In this document: piece after piece, positions 35,032 to 44,113 of the stretch
Numbering within the stretch: the stretch's first letter is position 1
Layout: each line of letters begins with the position of its first letter
NCBI RefSeq assembly: GCF_026163565.1
Contig: NZ_JAPDKN010000002.1
Span: 156,855 to 220,854 of the forward strand
Source of the DNA: Chryseobacterium sp. YIM B08800
Lineage (GTDB): Bacteria; Bacteroidota; Bacteroidia; Flavobacteriales; Weeksellaceae
Direction of reading: 5' to 3'
DNA: 64,000 nt
Position numbers and translations under genes: made by a program
Notes under the pieces: model-generated
Told to the model about the DNA's origin: nothing
Database searches by the model: none
What the model saw: the letters and a program-made list of their open reading frames with translations, nothing else

Positions 35032-35039
35032 CAAAATTA
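35032..35039 (-). promoter_or_regulatory. -7 element for mnmA
   Basis: TAATTTTG on the minus strand fits TAnnTTTG, 47 bp upstream of the ATG. Confidence 0.45.
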
Positions 35040-35139
35040 CGATAATCCTATTCACAAAAAAAATGATAATTTTATACATCGATAAAAACGATAGTAGCAC
35101 GAAATCGTTGTTTAAGTGTTCACCAAAAAAATATTTAAT

Positions 35140-35667
35140 ATGAAAAAACTATTTATTTCTTCACTCATCCCTATTTTCGGATTAGCATTTTCCCAAGTTG
35201 CAATAGGAACACCCACTGCTGAAACCAATAAATGGACTTTCGGTGGAGGATTAGGTGTTGGTTTCGGAAGCAATTCTTATTTTAATCTTCAGGTTGCACC
35301 AAGAGTGGGATATCGACTGACAAATGATTTGGAAGCGGGTTTAATTGGAAGTGTTTCCTGGCAGACTTCAGATTTTTATAAATCTACGATGTTTGGTTTT
35401 GGTCCTTTTGTCAATTATTATTTTGCAAGATCTTTCTTTGTGAGTGGAAATCTGCAACATTTTTTCATCAATTATGAAGACAAATATTACGATTTCAAAG
35501 ACAATCAGCAAGAGACTGCTTTATATTTAGGCGGTGGTTATATGCAGCAGATCGGGAATAATTCTTTTATGCAGATTGGTTTGATGTACAATGTTTTGTA
35601 TAAAGAAAATAGTAGTGTTTTTTCTGGCGGATTGATTCCTAGTGTCGGCTTTGTGGTTGGACTTTAA
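35140..35667 (+). CDS. Outer-membrane beta-barrel protein
   Basis: 175 residues from ATG 35140: signal peptide MKKLFISSLIPIFGLAFSQ, then alternating short strands (WTFGGGLGVGFGS, YFNLQVAPRVGYRLT, TALYLGGGYMQQIG) typical of small 8-strand barrels. An in-frame GTG at 35116 would precede the signal peptide by 8 residues and is rejected. Function unknown. Confidence 0.8.
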   Translation: MKKLFISSLIPIFGLAFSQVAIGTPTAETNKWTFGGGLGVGFGSNSYFNLQVAPRVGYRLTNDLEAGLIGSVSWQTSDFYKSTMFGFGPFVNYYFARSFFVSGNLQHFFINYEDKYYDFKDNQQETALYLGGGYMQQIGNNSFMQIGLMYNVLYKENSSVFSGGLIPSVGFVVGL

Positions 35668-35812
35668 GGTTTCCCACAGATTTCACGGATTTTCACTGAT
35701 GATTGAGAATAGAAATCTAAATCTTTAAATTATATTCTCGCGGATTTGCTGATTAAGCAGATCTTTTAACAGAATAATCTATGAAAATCACTGCAATCTG
35801 TGGGAGAAAGTT
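35668..35812. repeat. Palindromic element of the 'CCCACAGATT...AATCTGTGGGA' type
   Basis: Ends TTTCCCACAGATTTCACGG / TGCAATCTGTGGGAGAAA are inverted repeats; internal GCGGATTTGCTGATTAAGCA resembles the element near 29.0 kb and TGATTGAGAATA the one near 18.05 kb. Confidence 0.6.
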
Positions 35813-35826
35813 CAACATAAAACAAA

Positions 35827-35860
35827 AAAGCATCGAGAATTTCCCGATGCTTTCATTATT
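35827..35860. terminator. Terminator of clpC
   Basis: 9-bp stem AAAGCATCG / CGATGCTTT (35827-35835 and 35845-35853) with an A-run at the left that becomes a T-run on the minus strand. Confidence 0.8.
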
Positions 35861-35878
35861 TATTTTAAAAGTTGACTA

Positions 35879-38407
35879 TTAAGAAGATTTCTCAGCAGAC
35901 TTTTTTGTCTTCTGTGTTTTTCCTTCTAATCCGTCTTTAGCTTCATTTACATCTAAAGTTACCGTTTCGCCTTCAGTTAATTGTTTGTTGACCAACATTT
36001 CTGCCAATAGATCTTCAATATACTTCTGAATAGCTCTCTTCAATGGTCTTGCCCCAAAATCTTTGTCCCAACCTTTTTCTGAGATGAAATCTTTGGCTTC
36101 GGTAGTTAAATCCACTTTATAACCTAATTTTTCAAGTCTTGAATATAATTTAGACAATTCAATATCGATAATTTTAGAAATATCAGTTCTTTCAAGAGAG
36201 TTGAAGATCACAATATCATCAATTCTGTTCAGGAATTCCGGAGCAAATGCCTTTTTAAGCGCATTTTCAATTGTACTTCTTGTTCTTGAATCTGAAGATG
36301 TTTTCTTCGCATTTGTTCCAAAACCTACACCATCACCAAAGTCTTTGATGTCTCTTGTTCCGATGTTTGAAGTAAGGATGATAATTGTATTTCTAAAGTC
36401 AATTTTTCTACCTAAACTGTCTGTTACATGACCTTCATCTAAGATTTGCAACAAGATATTGAATACATCCGGATGCGCTTTTTCAATCTCATCTAAAAGA
36501 ACAACTGCATAAGGTTTTCTTCTAACCGCTTCAGTTAATTGACCACCTTCTTCATATCCAACATATCCTGGAGGCGCACCAACCAATCTAGAAACTGCAA
36601 ATTTCTCCATATATTCACTCATATCAATTCTGATCAATGCTTCGTCAGAATCGAAGAGTTCTCTTGCCATTACTTTTGCAAGCTCAGTTTTACCCACACC
36701 GGTTGTTCCTAAGAAGATGAATGTTCCGATTGGTCTGTTTGGATCTTTCAGTCCGGCTCTGTTTCTTTGGATAGCTTTCACTACCTTTTTCACAGCATCT
36801 TCTTGTCCGATAACTTTTCCATTCAGGTTATTATCCATTCCGGCTAATTTATCTAGCTCATTTTTACCAACTTTTGTTACAGGAACGCCGCTCATCATAG
36901 AAACTACTTCTGCAACACTTTCTTCAGATACGGTTTCTTTTTTCTCTTTTACATCTTTATCCCATTGATCTTGGGCGGAATTCAATTCCATTTGTAAACG
37001 CTCTTCTTCGTCTTTCAGCTTTCTTGCTTCCAGATAATCTTGTGCTTTTACAGCTTTCTGTTTTAATTCTTTGATGTTTTCAATTTTCTTTTCAAAATCG
37101 ATAATGGCAGTAGGAACTTTCATGTTTTTAATGTAAACACGAGATCCCGCTTCGTCCATCGCATCAATCGCTTTGTCCGGCAAGAATCGGTCTGTAATGT
37201 ATCTTGATGTCAAATTGACACAAGCCAAAATTGCTTCCTCTGTGTAAACTACATTGTGGTGTTCTTCATATTTATCCTTAATCTGATTCAAAATCTGAAT
37301 CGTTTCATCGATAGAAGTTGGCTCCACCATTACTTTCTGGAATCTTCTTTCTAAAGCTCCATCTTTCTCAATATACTGACGGTATTCATCAAGAGTTGTG
37401 GCACCAATACATTGAATTTCGCCTCTTGCTAAAGCAGGTTTAAACATATTGGAAGCATCTAAACTTCCTGTAGAACTTCCCGCACCAACAATGGTATGTA
37501 ATTCGTCAATAAATAAAATGACATCACGGTTCTTTTCAAGCTCCGTCATGATGGCTTTCATTCTTTCTTCAAACTGACCACGGTATTTTGTTCCGGCAAC
37601 CAAACTCGCTAAATCTAAAGTGATTACTCTTTTACCAAAAAGAACTCTTGAAACTTTTTTCTGCTGGATTCTTAAAGCCAAACCTTCAGCGATGGCAGAT
37701 TTACCAACACCCGGTTCACCAATCAACAACGGATTGTTTTTCTTTCTTCTTGATAAAATTTGTGAAACTCTTTCTATTTCTTTCTCACGACCGATAACAG
37801 GATCTAATTTTCCGTCTCTTGCCAAAGAAGTAAGATCTCTACCAAAATTATCTAAGGTTGGAGTTTTACTTTTTGAAGAACCTAAATTTCCTGTAGGCTT
37901 TCTCATCTGCTCAAATTCTTCTCTGTCATCATCATCATCGTAAGCCGAATTCTGAGGTGCCTGTCCCGAATTTTTAAGCATTGTTTGATATTCTCTTGAA
38001 ACTCCTTCATAATCAATATCATAAGCTCCTAAAATACTTGAAGTAGGGTCTTCATATTTATATAAAATGCCCAAAAGCAAGTGGACGGTATTAATCTCGT
38101 TGCTTTTGTATTGTCTGCACTCTAATTCTGCACGCTTAATGGAATGATCTGCCATTTTGGTGAATGAAATATTGGTGGCTTCCTCAGAAATAGGATTTAG
38201 ACTTGCTGTATTTAAAGTTTCAATTTTTCTTCTGATCTGTGTTAAATCGGCATTAAGCCCTTGAAGGATTTCTTTTGCAGAGTTTTCTGTTTTTATAATA
38301 CCTAAAAGTAGATGTTCTGTATTAAGAAATTCACTTTTCAGACGCTTAGCTTCATTTTTGCTTTGCTTGAACACTTGGCTCAAACCTTGTGAAAACTTAT
38401 AATCCAT
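35879..38407 (-). CDS. clpC: ATP-dependent Clp protease ATP-binding subunit ClpC
   Basis: 842 residues, full length. Two ClpN repeats (1-150), first AAA+ domain with GEPGVGKS, a middle UVR-like coiled region (DYLEARKLKDEEERL), second AAA+ domain with GTTGVGKT, and a ClpB-D2-type C-terminal domain. It unfolds substrates and hands them to ClpP; clpP is not in the window. A Lys/Ser tail (about 20 residues) ends the protein. No CtsR or McsAB neighbours are seen. Confidence 0.95.
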   Translation of the reverse strand: MDYKFSQGLSQVFKQSKNEAKRLKSEFLNTEHLLLGIIKTENSAKEILQGLNADLTQIRRKIETLNTASLNPISEEATNISFTKMADHSIKRAELECRQYKSNEINTVHLLLGILYKYEDPTSSILGAYDIDYEGVSREYQTMLKNSGQAPQNSAYDDDDDREEFEQMRKPTGNLGSSKSKTPTLDNFGRDLTSLARDGKLDPVIGREKEIERVSQILSRRKKNNPLLIGEPGVGKSAIAEGLALRIQQKKVSRVLFGKRVITLDLASLVAGTKYRGQFEERMKAIMTELEKNRDVILFIDELHTIVGAGSSTGSLDASNMFKPALARGEIQCIGATTLDEYRQYIEKDGALERRFQKVMVEPTSIDETIQILNQIKDKYEEHHNVVYTEEAILACVNLTSRYITDRFLPDKAIDAMDEAGSRVYIKNMKVPTAIIDFEKKIENIKELKQKAVKAQDYLEARKLKDEEERLQMELNSAQDQWDKDVKEKKETVSEESVAEVVSMMSGVPVTKVGKNELDKLAGMDNNLNGKVIGQEDAVKKVVKAIQRNRAGLKDPNRPIGTFIFLGTTGVGKTELAKVMARELFDSDEALIRIDMSEYMEKFAVSRLVGAPPGYVGYEEGGQLTEAVRRKPYAVVLLDEIEKAHPDVFNILLQILDEGHVTDSLGRKIDFRNTIIILTSNIGTRDIKDFGDGVGFGTNAKKTSSDSRTRSTIENALKKAFAPEFLNRIDDIVIFNSLERTDISKIIDIELSKLYSRLEKLGYKVDLTTEAKDFISEKGWDKDFGARPLKRAIQKYIEDLLAEMLVNKQLTEGETVTLDVNEAKDGLEGKTQKTKKSAEKSS

Positions 38408-38531
38408 AATATATCTCGTTAGAATAAAAGCAGAATTGCTTTATATTCAATATCTAAATTACAAATATTTTACCAAAAAACAATTAATGACTTTATGGCA
38501 GAAAAATATTTTTTATCTTATTGAAAATGAC

Positions 38532-38539
38532 TAAGTTTG
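38532..38539 (+). promoter_or_regulatory. -7 element for the small membrane protein-glycosyltransferase pair
   Basis: TAAGTTTG matches TAnnTTTG, 19 bp before the ATG at 38559. Confidence 0.45.
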
Positions 38540-38558
38540 TTGTCCTTAAATATTCCCC

Positions 38559-38783
38559 ATGAGTCCTGAGATTATCAATTATATTGGCTATGCTGCTTCA
38601 GTTTTTATCGTTTTGAGTTTCATTTTAAAAGATTTAACCAAAATAAGGATTGTTAACTGTATAGGTTGTCTCTGTTTTGTCATCTATGGAGTTTTCAGTG
38701 GAATGCTTTGGCCGGTTATTATTCCCAACGGAATTATTTGTTTTGTGCAGATATATCATTTATTGATTTCAAAGAAGAAATAA
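38559..38783 (+). CDS. SemiSWEET/YgjV-like small membrane protein
   Basis: 74 residues with three hydrophobic segments: IGYAASVFIVLSFILK, NCIGCLCFVIYGVFSG and VIIPNGIICFVQIYHLL. The spacing and the 'N.ig.lcFviYg' pattern recall the PQ-loop/SemiSWEET and YgjV groups, but a sugar-transport role is not shown. Its stop overlaps the glycosyltransferase start (TAATG), so the two are coupled. Confidence 0.7.
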   Translation: MSPEIINYIGYAASVFIVLSFILKDLTKIRIVNCIGCLCFVIYGVFSGMLWPVIIPNGIICFVQIYHLLISKKK

Positions 38784-39880
38784 TGGCTCGAAAAAAAATA
38801 TTAATTTCTGCATTCAGTAATCTTTATACCGACCAAAGAATCGAAAAAGTCTGCAAGACACTGTATGAAAACGGGTATGAAATTGAGTTAATAGGAAATG
38901 ATTGGGGTGGAGAAGAAGCAATGACCCGACCATACAATTTTTCAAGAATAAATATTGTTTCTAAAACCTTAAAAACTGCCTATTTTGAATTTAACTGGAA
39001 GCTTTATTGGGAACTTTACGGAAAAGCAGATCAAAATACCATTCTGCATGCCAATGATTTGGATGCTTTGCTGCCCAATTATCTTTTAGCTGAAAAATTA
39101 AATATTCCTTTAATATTTGACAGTCACGAAATTTTTTCTGAAATGCCGGCTGTTCAGGGAAAAATGTCTCAAAAATTGTGGCGTTATCTGCAGAATAAAA
39201 TTGTTCCGAATTTAAAATTCATGATCACGGCAAGCGGAAGCTATGCAAAATGGTTTCAGAATAAATACGGAATCAATCCAACCGTTGTTCAGAATACGCC
39301 AAGAAAAATTGATTTTTCAATAGAAATTCTCGAAAATAATCCGAAAATATTTTTATATCAAGGAGCCATTAATCCTTTTCGCGGTATTGATAAAGCCATT
39401 TTGGCAATGCATCACCTCGAAAATGTGATTTTTAAAATTGCTGGTGACGGCCCTAAAAAGAAAGAATATGAAGATTTGGTTTTAAAAGAAGGTCTTCAGG
39501 ATAAAGTTCAGTTTTTAGGAAAATTGCTCCCAGAAGATTTAAGGAAAATCACATTAACAGCAGATGTTGGTATGAGCATCGAAGAAAATGGCGGCGAAAG
39601 CTATGAGTTTTCACTTCCTAATAAGGTTTTAGATTGTATTCAGGCTAAAGTTCCTTTAATTTTATCTCCACTTCCTGAAATGCTGAATATTAAAAATCAG
39701 TTTGATGTTGGCGAAATTATCAAAAATCATCAACCCGAAAATATAGCTGCAGCAATACATTTAGTTTTAGATAAAGGAAGAAAAAACTATCAATCTGAAC
39801 TGAAAAAAGCTTCCGAAATTCTTTGTTGGGAAAATGAAGAAGTGAAATTATTGGAAGTTTTTGAAAAAGCATCTTTTTGA
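38783..39880 (+). CDS. Glycosyltransferase family 4 protein
   Basis: 365 residues from ATG 38783 (MARKKILISAFSN). The open frame extends 39 codons further up inside the preceding gene, which is rejected. GT-B fold: N-terminal part with ILHANDLDALLPNYL and DSHEIFSEMPA; C-terminal part with FLYQGAINPFRGID, FKIAGDGPKKKEYEDL and SLPNKVLDCIQAKVPLI. It transfers a sugar from a nucleotide donor to an unknown acceptor, probably a surface glycan or lipid. Confidence 0.88.
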   Translation: MARKKILISAFSNLYTDQRIEKVCKTLYENGYEIELIGNDWGGEEAMTRPYNFSRINIVSKTLKTAYFEFNWKLYWELYGKADQNTILHANDLDALLPNYLLAEKLNIPLIFDSHEIFSEMPAVQGKMSQKLWRYLQNKIVPNLKFMITASGSYAKWFQNKYGINPTVVQNTPRKIDFSIEILENNPKIFLYQGAINPFRGIDKAILAMHHLENVIFKIAGDGPKKKEYEDLVLKEGLQDKVQFLGKLLPEDLRKITLTADVGMSIEENGGESYEFSLPNKVLDCIQAKVPLILSPLPEMLNIKNQFDVGEIIKNHQPENIAAAIHLVLDKGRKNYQSELKKASEILCWENEEVKLLEVFEKASF

Positions 39881-39886
39881 TTTTAT

Positions 39887-40060
39887 TTTTTATCGCAAAG
39901 TCAAACAAAGTTTCAATAAAAATATCTCGTTTTTAAAGTTAAACCAAGCCGTTTCACTTATCAATGTAAAACAAAATAGTATTTCGAAAATAAGCGAAGC
40001 GCCTTTGTTTATCATAAATTGTTGAGAAAAATATTTGTCTAAACTTGCGTTTAAAATCAA
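39887..40060. repeat. Palindromic element, family A copy 2
   Basis: Starts TTTTTTATCGCAAAGTCAAAC and ends AACTTGCGTTTAAAA, with inner arms TTTAAAGTTAAACCAAGCCG / GCGCCTTTGTTTATC. The central GTAAAACAAAATAGTATTTCG is the reverse complement of the centre of copy 1, so the two copies are in opposite orientations. Confidence 0.78.
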
Positions 40061-40116
40061 AAAGTATAATTCATTTTCAGATAAAATCAGTTTTAAATTA
40101 TCTTTTTTAAATTAAT

Positions 40117-40124
40117 TATCTTTG
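40117..40124 (+). promoter_or_regulatory. -7 element for sufE
   Basis: TATCTTTG, exact TAnnTTTG. It overlaps an in-frame TTG (40122) and so rules that out as the start; ATG 40143 is the start. Confidence 0.6.
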
Positions 40125-40142
40125 CGGAAAGAAAGTATAGAA

Positions 40143-40562
40143 ATGACCATTAAAGAAAAACAGCAGGAAATAATCGACGAATTTGCATTTCTTGAAGACT
40201 GGGAACAGAAATATGAATACATCATAGATTTGGGTAAAGAACTGAAAGGTCTTCCGGATGACAAGAAAACCGATGAAAACTTAATCAAAGGTTGCCAAAG
40301 CAAGGTGTGGATTGATGCTGAATTTAAAGATGGAAAACTATTTTTCAATGCAGATTCTGACGGAATTCTTCCAAAAGGAATCGTTTCTTTGCTGGTAAGC
40401 ATTTACAGCGGTCATTCTACTCAGGAAATTCTTGATTCTGATTTTGAATTTATTTCTGAAATTGGATTGCAGGAATTTTTGTCTCCTTCAAGAGCCAACG
40501 GATTGATGGCGATGACCAAGCAAATTAAATTTTATGCAGTCGCATACCAACTGAAATCTTAG
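40143..40562 (+). CDS. sufE: SufE-family sulfur acceptor
   Basis: 139 residues from ATG 40143. It accepts persulfide sulfur from the SufS cysteine desulfurase for iron-sulfur assembly, cytosolic. The acceptor cysteine is in the conserved LIKGCQSKVW; the C-terminal block LSPSRANGLMAMTKQIK is also typical. No other suf gene is adjacent; it is followed 2 bp later by a glycosyltransferase gene. Confidence 0.93.
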   Translation: MTIKEKQQEIIDEFAFLEDWEQKYEYIIDLGKELKGLPDDKKTDENLIKGCQSKVWIDAEFKDGKLFFNADSDGILPKGIVSLLVSIYSGHSTQEILDSDFEFISEIGLQEFLSPSRANGLMAMTKQIKFYAVAYQLKS

Positions 40563-40564
40563 TT

Positions 40565-41530
40565 GTGACCAGAATTTTAGCATACCGTTTTTCCGCTTTT
40601 GGTGATGTCGCTATGACAGTACCAGTTTTTCGGGAGTTTTTAGAACAAAATCCTGAAGTTGAAATTGTGATGGTTTCACGAAATAATTTTGAGAGCTTAT
40701 TTGCTGATATTCCGAATGTTATCTTTCATGGGATTGACCTTGATGATTATAAAGGCTTTCTCGGAATAAGAAGGCTGGGTAAAGAATTATTAAAATTATA
40801 TCATCCAGATTATATTGCTGATTTACATGATGTTATCCGGTCTAAAATCTTAGATAAACTTTATGTGAGAAAAGGTTTAAGGGTTTTTAAAATTAACAAA
40901 GGAAAAGAGGAAAAAGAAAACCTAACCAATGTTTGGAATTTAGATAAAACTCAGCTGAAAAGAACGGTAGAACGTTATGCAGATGTTTTTCGGGATATGG
41001 GTTTTAAAGTTGAACTTTCGCATCAGTTAAGACCAAAATCCAATCAAAAATCAGGAATTGGTTTTGCACCATTTGCTCAACATAAAGGAAAAATGCTTCC
41101 TTTAGAGAAGTCTTTTGAACTCGTAAAAATTTTAGCAGAAAAACATAAAGTTTACTTTTTTGGAGGCGGAAAAAAAGAAACAGAAACTCTCGAAAATTGG
41201 GAAAGACAAATTCCAAATACGGAAAGTTTGGCAGGTAAACTGGATCTTTCAGAAGAATTGAACAGAATTTCTCAACTTGAAGTAATGATTTCGATGGATT
41301 CAGCTAATATGCATTTATCCAGTATTGTTGGGACTCGTTGTGTTTCAATTTGGGGAGCAACTCATCCTTATGCCGGATTTTTAGGTTTCGGACAAAGCGA
41401 GAATGACGTGGTTCAGATTAATGATCTTACCTGTAGGCCTTGTTCGGTTTTTGGTGATAAAGAATGTTACCGTGGTGATTGGGCATGTTTGGAAGAAATC
41501 AACGTACAACAGATTATAGAAAAAATTTAA
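40565..41530 (+). CDS. Glycosyltransferase family 9 (heptosyltransferase-like)
   Basis: 321 residues. N-terminal ILAYRFSAFGDVAMTVPVF is the family's first motif; the C-terminal half has EVMISMDSANMHLSSIVGTRCVSIWGATHP, the nucleotide-sugar site. It probably adds a sugar to the lipopolysaccharide core. The start is GTG at 40565, 2 bp after sufE; no ATG lies near the first motif. 4 bp separate it from the next glycosyltransferase. Confidence 0.9.
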   Translation: MTRILAYRFSAFGDVAMTVPVFREFLEQNPEVEIVMVSRNNFESLFADIPNVIFHGIDLDDYKGFLGIRRLGKELLKLYHPDYIADLHDVIRSKILDKLYVRKGLRVFKINKGKEEKENLTNVWNLDKTQLKRTVERYADVFRDMGFKVELSHQLRPKSNQKSGIGFAPFAQHKGKMLPLEKSFELVKILAEKHKVYFFGGGKKETETLENWERQIPNTESLAGKLDLSEELNRISQLEVMISMDSANMHLSSIVGTRCVSIWGATHPYAGFLGFGQSENDVVQINDLTCRPCSVFGDKECYRGDWACLEEINVQQIIEKI

Positions 41531-41534
41531 CAGA

Positions 41535-42422
41535 ATGAAGATTTCTGTTTGCATTCCGGTTTATAATTTTGATGTAAAAAATCTGGTTATTGCTCTTAGA
41601 GCAGAAATTCAAATTAATCAAATTGATGCCGAAATTATTCTTATTGATGATGCTTCAGACGACAGCTTCAGTGAGATTTATAAAGAAGCTTCGACTTATG
41701 CAAACCAGTTTATTTTCCTTGAAAAGAATATCGGGAGATCTAAAATCAGAAATTTATTTTTAAAGCATACAGAAGGAGATTATCTGCTTTTTTTAGATTG
41801 TGATGTTAAAATCGATGACACTGATTTCCTTAAAAACTATTTACAAGAAATAAAGCAGGATAGGGAAGTTAAGGTTATTTATGGCAATTTCAAAATTGAT
41901 CATTCTTACTCAAAAACCTTACGAAATAGATATTCTGTAGAAAGAGAAATTTTTTCGGGTGATCGAACATTAGATTTTTCTGTTTTTAAAACCGTAAATT
42001 TTATTATTCAGAGAGAAACCTTTAGGAAGTTTTCTTTTGATGAGACTTTGGCTCATTATGGTTATGAAGATTATGTATTCGCAAAAAAAATGGAGCTGGC
42101 TCATGTAAAATTTTCTGCAATAAATAATCCAGTAATACATATTGATGATACTTCTAATGAAACTTTCTTAGTTAAGACAGAAACAGCAATCAGTTCATTA
42201 TTTCAGCTTTCTCAAGATGTAGAAAATGAAAAATACATTAAAGATATTAAAGTCTTTCGTGTGGCTAGAAACATAAGAAATGCTGGTTTTGGCAAAACTC
42301 TTATCTTTTTGTATGAAAAGCTTCTTAAAAAGATGATTCTCAAAAATCTATTGTCGGAGAATCCAAAAATAAAATACTTGGATATTTACAAATTAGCTTT
42401 ATTGCTGAAAAAAATGAAATAA
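41535..42422 (+). CDS. Glycosyltransferase family 2 protein
   Basis: 295 residues. GT-A fold with MKISVCIPVYNFD at the N-terminus, IILIDDASDDSF, the DxD-type LFLDCDVKI and FDETLAHYGYEDYVFAKKM (acceptor loop with acidic pair). Donor and acceptor unknown. Last gene of the sufE-GT9-GT2 run; the tRNA pair converges on its 3' end. Confidence 0.88.
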   Translation: MKISVCIPVYNFDVKNLVIALRAEIQINQIDAEIILIDDASDDSFSEIYKEASTYANQFIFLEKNIGRSKIRNLFLKHTEGDYLLFLDCDVKIDDTDFLKNYLQEIKQDREVKVIYGNFKIDHSYSKTLRNRYSVEREIFSGDRTLDFSVFKTVNFIIQRETFRKFSFDETLAHYGYEDYVFAKKMELAHVKFSAINNPVIHIDDTSNETFLVKTETAISSLFQLSQDVENEKYIKDIKVFRVARNIRNAGFGKTLIFLYEKLLKKMILKNLLSENPKIKYLDIYKLALLLKKMK

Positions 42423-42431
42423 TATAAAAAC

Positions 42432-42461
42432 AAAAAAATCTCCCTTAAAAAAGAGAGATTT
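42432..42461 (-). terminator. Terminator of the tRNA-Val pair
   Basis: 11-bp stem with one G-T pair (42436-42446 and 42451-42461) around AAAA; the A-run 42432-42438 becomes a T-run on the minus strand. Confidence 0.75.
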
Positions 42462-42464
42462 CTG

Positions 42465-42539
42465 TGGGTCCTGAGGGATTCGAACCCCCGACCCTCTGGG
42501 TGTAAACCAGATGCTCTGAACCAACTGAGCTAAGAACCC
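42465..42539 (-). tRNA. tRNA-Val (anticodon UAC)
   Basis: 75 nt. Acceptor stem GGGTTCT / AGGACCC with discriminator A (CCA not encoded), D-arm GCTC...GAGC, anticodon loop TTTACAC, T-loop TTCGAAT. The second gene of the tandem pair. Confidence 0.93.
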
Positions 42540-42569
42540 GATTTTTTTGAAAGGTTTCGTTCCTTTTTG

Positions 42570-42644
42570 TGGGCGATGAGGGATTCGAACCCCCGACCCT
42601 CTGGGTGTAAACCAGATGCTCTGAACCAACTGAGCTAATCGCCC
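42570..42644 (-). tRNA. tRNA-Val (anticodon UAC)
   Basis: 75 nt. Acceptor stem GGGCGAT / ATCGCCC, discriminator A, anticodon loop TTTACAC. The 60 nt between the acceptor arms are identical to the other tRNA; 30 bp separate them. Confidence 0.93.
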
Positions 42645-42674
42645 TCTTCAACGTTGCCGTTGTTTAGAGTGGTG

Positions 42675-42704
42675 CAAATATACGACTTATTCGCAAATCT
42701 CCAA
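42675..42704 (-). promoter_or_regulatory. Promoter of the tRNA-Val pair
   Basis: On the minus strand TTG (42704-42702), exactly 19 bp, then TATATTTG (42682-42675). It overlaps the last codons of folC. Transcription should start about 24 nt before the first tRNA. Confidence 0.75.
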
Positions 42705-43931
42705 ATTTTTTTCTAAAAAATCTCCAACTACAAAGTTGCTTCCGCCAATAAAAATCATTTCTTCATTTGTACATTCTTGTTTTGCAGAAAGATACGCTTC
42801 TTGTACTGAATCGAAAATTTTATAATTTATTTTTGATTTTTTTAATAAATCTTCATAGTCTTTAGGATATCTTCCTCTGTTGATGGATGGTTTTGCAAAA
42901 TAAAACTTAGAATTTTCAGGAAGTAAGCCCATTACATCATCTATTTTTTTGTCATTGACAAAACCTAAAACAACGTGCTTGTGCTTTTCAATAGAATTTA
43001 ATTGCTCAAAAACCGATTCTAAGCCAGCCTGATTGTGCGCAGTGTCGCAAATCGTCAAAGGGTTTTGAGAAAATTCAAACCAACGACCGATAAATCCGGT
43101 GTTTTGATGAACGTTTAAAAGTCCGTTCTTGATATTTTTATCCGAAATACTGTAATTTAATTTTCTTAATTCTTCAACTAAGCTTAAAACAACTTTAATG
43201 TTTTTATTTTGATAATTTCCTTTCAAATCTGATTTTAGCTCAGTTTTTAAAACAGTAGCATCAATAAATGGTGCGTTTTCTTTAGTTGCTTTGTCTTTAA
43301 TAATGTTTTTTACGATTTCATTATCATCTCCGAAAATAATCGGCGTATCTGTTTTTATAATTCCTGCTTTTTCGAAAGCAATTTCTTCAATGGTATTTCC
43401 TAAGATATTCTGATGATCGAGTTGAACATTCGTAATCGCTGCAACCAAAGGCTGAATAATATTGGTTGAATCTAATCTTCCACCTAAACCGACTTCAATA
43501 ATGGCAAAGTCTACATTTTGTTGAGCAAAATATTCAAACGCCATAATTGTGGTAAACTCAAAAAAAGAGGGCAGGATATCTTCAGGAAGCTTTTTTAATT
43601 TTAAAATAAAATTATAGACAAACTCTTTATCGCAATTTTTACCATTAACTTTAATTCTTTCTGTGAAATCAATAAGATGTGGAGAGTTATATAATCCTGT
43701 TTTGTAACCCGCCTCCTGAAGAACCGAGGAAAGCATATTGCTGGTAGATCCTTTTCCGTTGGTTCCTCCAATGTGAATGCATTTTATTTTGTCTTGCGGA
43801 TTATCAAAAAAAGCGCAGAGCCTTGTAATATTTCCAAGTCCTGGTTTGTATGCTTTTTGTCCATCTATCTGATAGTTTGGCGCCTGAACGAAAAGCCATT
43901 CTACAGCTTCCTGATATTGTGCGTTTGTCAT
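42687..43931 (-). CDS. folC: Folylpolyglutamate synthase / dihydrofolate synthase FolC
   Basis: Adds glutamate to dihydropteroate or folates with ATP, cytosolic. 414 residues of the Mur-ligase superfamily. ATP loop IGGTNGKGSTSNML, SPHLIDFTERI, the EVGLGGRLDSTN block and the C-terminal DTAHNQAGLESVF. Stands alone between the tRNA pair and a divergent tolC gene. Confidence 0.94.
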   Translation of the reverse strand: MTNAQYQEAVEWLFVQAPNYQIDGQKAYKPGLGNITRLCAFFDNPQDKIKCIHIGGTNGKGSTSNMLSSVLQEAGYKTGLYNSPHLIDFTERIKVNGKNCDKEFVYNFILKLKKLPEDILPSFFEFTTIMAFEYFAQQNVDFAIIEVGLGGRLDSTNIIQPLVAAITNVQLDHQNILGNTIEEIAFEKAGIIKTDTPIIFGDDNEIVKNIIKDKATKENAPFIDATVLKTELKSDLKGNYQNKNIKVVLSLVEELRKLNYSISDKNIKNGLLNVHQNTGFIGRWFEFSQNPLTICDTAHNQAGLESVFEQLNSIEKHKHVVLGFVNDKKIDDVMGLLPENSKFYFAKPSINRGRYPKDYEDLLKKSKINYKIFDSVQEAYLSAKQECTNEEMIFIGGSNFVVGDFLEKNLEICE

Positions 43932-44113
43932 GGTGCAAAATTCTCAAAACTTTCATTAAAATGAAACAATAATTTTCTAAATCTGTAACTTTTTTGCAAT
44001 CTTTACGTCTAATTTGAATAAAGCCAATTTGAAATCGTTATTTGGAAGCTTTTTCACCGAAAAAATAAATTGAAAATAACGGTTCCATTTGAAAAAAAAT
44101 TAAATATTTCCTT

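Noticed and set aside
38666..38782. N-terminal 39-codon extension of the glycosyltransferase
   Set aside because: It lies inside the upstream small membrane protein gene in another frame; the conserved N-terminus starts at 38783 with a TAATG junction.
42399..42651. Two ORFs of 68-76 codons covering the tRNA genes
   Set aside because: They translate tRNA sequence, and their repeated peptide is the tandem tRNA body.
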